From an uncultured Burkholderiales bacterium (lineage in GTDB: Bacteria; Pseudomonadota; Gammaproteobacteria; Burkholderiales; Burkholderiaceae_C), in contig CAIQIL010000662.1 of NCBI GenBank assembly GCA_903871865.1, positions 1 to 6,030 of the forward strand: a stretch of 6,030 bases of DNA, given 5' to 3'. Both the position numbers and the translations under genes were made by a program. Positions within the stretch are counted from its first letter, which is position 1; every line of letters starts with the position of its first letter. Shown piece by piece: positions 5,101 to 6,030 of this stretch. The notes under the pieces were generated by a model, which worked only from the letters and a program-made list of their open reading frames with translations, was not told the DNA's origin and searched no databases.

Positions 5101-6030
5101 CAGACCCGGCGCAGGCGGCAGGCCGATGTCGAAGCGGCTCACCTGGGCGCTGCCGCGGATGGCCAGCGTGGGCGGGGCCGGTGCCTTGCGTTGCTCGAAC
5201 ACGATGCTCAGGTCGGTGTCGAGCCGGCCGGCGCGGGCCTCGGGCCGCATCGCTTCGGGCATCAGGGCCTTGGCCGCGTCCAGCCAGTGGGCCAGGTCCA
5301 CGTTCTGCCACTGCACCGCCACTTCGCTGCGGTGCCCTTCGCGGAAAGGCAGGGCCTTGCCCGCCACCTTGAGCGGGCTGCCGTCAATGCGGGCCTGCAG
5401 CAGAGGCTGCACGGTGACATCGACATCGGCGGGCAGGCTGCTGACGAAAGGCACGTCCAGGCGGAACTGGTCGATGCGGTGGCTTTGCGACAGCACCCGG
5501 TCTTCGTAGCGCAGCACGCCGTCTTGGACCTCGATGTTGAAGACGGCGAAGCGCGCGGGGCCGGTGTCGGGCTGGGGTTGCGGCGAGGGCCGGCTCAGGC
5601 GCTCGATGACGGCGGTGATGTTGAAGCGCTCGGCGCTCTGGCGCTCCAGCAGCAGCTCGGGCTGGACCAGGCGCACGTGGCGCAACACGGGGGCCATGCG
5701 CCAGACCGATTGCAGCGAGAGCTGGGTGTCGGCGCGCTGCAGCTTGAACCAGGGCTGGGCGCTCGGCCCCACGGCCAGGTCGCCCGCTTCGACGCCCAGC
5801 GACCAGGGGTGGATGCGCAACTCGCCCAGGTGCACCGGCGTGCCCAGGGCCTCGGTGGCCGCGGCCTCGATGCGGGGGCGCAGCCAGTCGGGCAGCCAGT
5901 GGCCGACCACACCGGTCCACAGGCCGGCCGCCACCGCAGCACCGAGCGCCACACGGCCGAGCAGGCGCAAGGGGCCGCGCCGCCCGGGGTGCCGGGGTGT
6001 GGTTGGGGATGTGGAGGCGGTGTCAGGGGC
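2110..6030 (-). CDS. DUF748/AsmA-like envelope protein (probably 5'-partial)
   Basis: This is a large envelope protein of the DUF748 family, related to AsmA-like proteins, some of which help move lipids between membranes. Its exact role is unknown. The stop is at 2110-2112. The frame stays open to the right edge. The first in-window start is TTG 5970, with no ribosome binding site, and the 20 codons before it encode a Pro/Thr/Arg-rich lead typical of a cytoplasmic tail before an anchor, so the true start is probably beyond 6030. Numbering from TTG 5970 (1286 residues), a single membrane segment lies at about 7-24, placing the rest in the periplasm. Three diverged AsmA-like repeats lie at about 148-285, 648-775 and 908-1035, each opening with Y/F-x-D. 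Low-complexity Ala/Ser/Thr/Pro linkers lie at 331-373, 494-520, 608-640 and 838-899. The DUF748-type segment NLIGKAVTAPFALL (1087-1100) is followed by an OmpA-like region (FQPGSTEL at 1113 and ERANTVKAYL at 1241). The only cysteines form C648-x-x-C651. There is no sign of frameshift. Confidence 0.9.
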   Translation of the reverse strand, partial: APDTASTSPTTPRHPGRRGPLRLLGRVALGAAVAAGLWTGVVGHWLPDWLRPRIEAAATEALGTPVHLGELRIHPWSLGVEAGDLAVGPSAQPWFKLQRADTQLSLQSVWRMAPVLRHVRLVQPELLLERQSAERFNITAVIERLSRPSPQPQPDTGPARFAVFNIEVQDGVLRYEDRVLSQSHRIDQFRLDVPFVSSLPADVDVTVQPLLQARIDGSPLKVAGKALPFREGHRSEVAVQWQNVDLAHWLDAAKALMPEAMRPEARAGRLDTDLSIVFEQRKAPAPPTLAIRGSAQVSRFDIGLPPAPGLGRVDTGWDTLRVEGIDAEPLVRRVAIASVALDGLSVRVQPVSASTSTSTSPSTSTSPASAAPAAASAASAPLASAATPPAAAPWQWSVAKLHVAARQIDAQTQAEAAWPRLTQLLLDVQGLDARAQAPDARWQLAVQDEHGGQFSAQGTGHPTLQRAELDLSLAQWPVAPWLKPFQRQLALPVSVTRGQVAAKAHVSANMLAAQAVPVSAASAAAPAASATSVAVATLPAALSQAVRLSAGQFSLSDLLADAALADAPPAARRKDRIALKAFTVDGIEAEASLAPPGPGLRSLAIATVTADHLDAALFRDARGLFLGQASGASSASQASKAATASKAPATGKAPEASAAPITLGELRCQECAVQFTDQTVSPAGVFSLKRTDLSVKGLGSRMDQPLAIVLQTLAQGQGKVRFKGDVRPQPLSVKGALAVVNLDLRALQPYLDPHLNVALASAAAQAEGRITLADDARQGLSARYQGKLGLSDLRLRDRVNDALFLRWASFSLDGADLGYAKGGIDADLGFIALKDFYGRIIVNPDGRLNLASVVKQADQAGQGDQSITTPQVAVPGASAPASARAPGGVTVTTTTLPASPAASSATPAGASAGDTPPAPQLRWQGIRLAQGEVDFTDTFIKPNYSARLTRIAGDISGVSSRTPEPATVEVSGAVDDGAPLRISGKLHPLGPKLYTDIAGTAKGIELTRLTPYAARYAGYAIEKGTLSVTVRYKVDGGKLEADNQVFLDQLTFGERVDSPDATKLPVLLAVSLLKNSRGEIDVNLPISGSLDDPQFSVGGIVWKVILNLIGKAVTAPFALLTGGSSSELGVVPFQPGSTELSAAARERLDALATKLKDRPALKLEGTGWADPDIDTEGLRQAHVDQLMRRAKAKSTGQEVSEVVVEPAERSTWLKAAYKAADIQKPRNLVGLAQSLPDDQMAALLKASAPVGKEALTALADERANTVKAYLADKLDAERVRLTASKVAVEGRADSPSGGASVQFNLR
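4933..4974. repeat. Degenerate hexanucleotide tandem repeat in the DUF748 gene
   Basis: Seven consecutive 6-bp units on the plus strand follow the pattern CGAAGT: CGAAGT, CGAAGT, CGAAGG, CGAAGT, CGAGGT, CGAGGT, GGAGGC. In the minus-strand gene they encode the Ser/Thr-rich stretch near residues 333-346 in the first linker. Because the unit is two codons, gain or loss of copies would change linker length without breaking the frame. Confidence 0.8.

Noticed and set aside
5968..5970. TTG as the true start of the DUF748 protein.
   Set aside because: There is no ribosome binding site and the reading frame is open upstream to the window edge with a plausible N-terminal lead.
5971..6029. G-rich plus strand with GGGG runs at 5986, 5994 and 6005: possible G-quadruplex.
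   Set aside because: Only three G4 runs fall within short loops. The fourth (6026) is 17 nt away and the nearest earlier run (5971) is 11 nt away. The stretch also encodes the protein's N-terminal lead, so codon bias is enough to explain it.

Overview
The window is GC-rich (about two-thirds G+C or more by eye, with third codon positions almost all G or C). Gene content and protein style point to a betaproteobacterium, most likely a Burkholderiales/Comamonadaceae-type organism. That placement is inferred from composition and family resemblance, not from a marker gene. I see no RNA gene, mobile element, CRISPR array or sign of recent transfer.

Layout. (1) Positions 1-1032, minus strand: the N-terminal 344 residues of a Major Facilitator Superfamily membrane transporter resembling the DHA2 drug/proton antiporters. 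The gene runs off the left edge. (2) Positions 1033-1110: a 78-bp divergent intergenic region. It holds an interrupted dyad, TTGA-N7-TCAA, with the T-N11-A form of a LysR-type operator. (3) Positions 1111-2106, plus strand: a complete LysR-type transcriptional regulator with an unusual alanine-rich tail. (4) Positions 2110 to the right edge, minus strand: a very large DUF748/AsmA-like envelope protein. It is complete at its C-terminus and probably incomplete at its N-terminus. It ends only 3 bp from the regulator's stop codon, in convergent orientation.

How the genes work together. The regulator/transporter pair has the classic divergent LysR layout: the regulator probably controls the transporter and itself through the shared 78 bp. 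The inducer and the transported substrate cannot be read from the sequence. The DUF748 protein is probably an independent cell-envelope gene. It has one N-terminal membrane anchor, three diverged AsmA-like repeats separated by low-complexity Ala/Ser/Thr/Pro linkers, and a C-terminal OmpA-like region split by an insertion.

No clearly new multi-gene system is present. The points most worth a second look are the operator architecture in the divergent region (including a 9-bp direct repeat at 22-bp spacing that reaches into the regulator's coding sequence), the single CxxC motif in the DUF748 protein, and its hexanucleotide-repeat linker.
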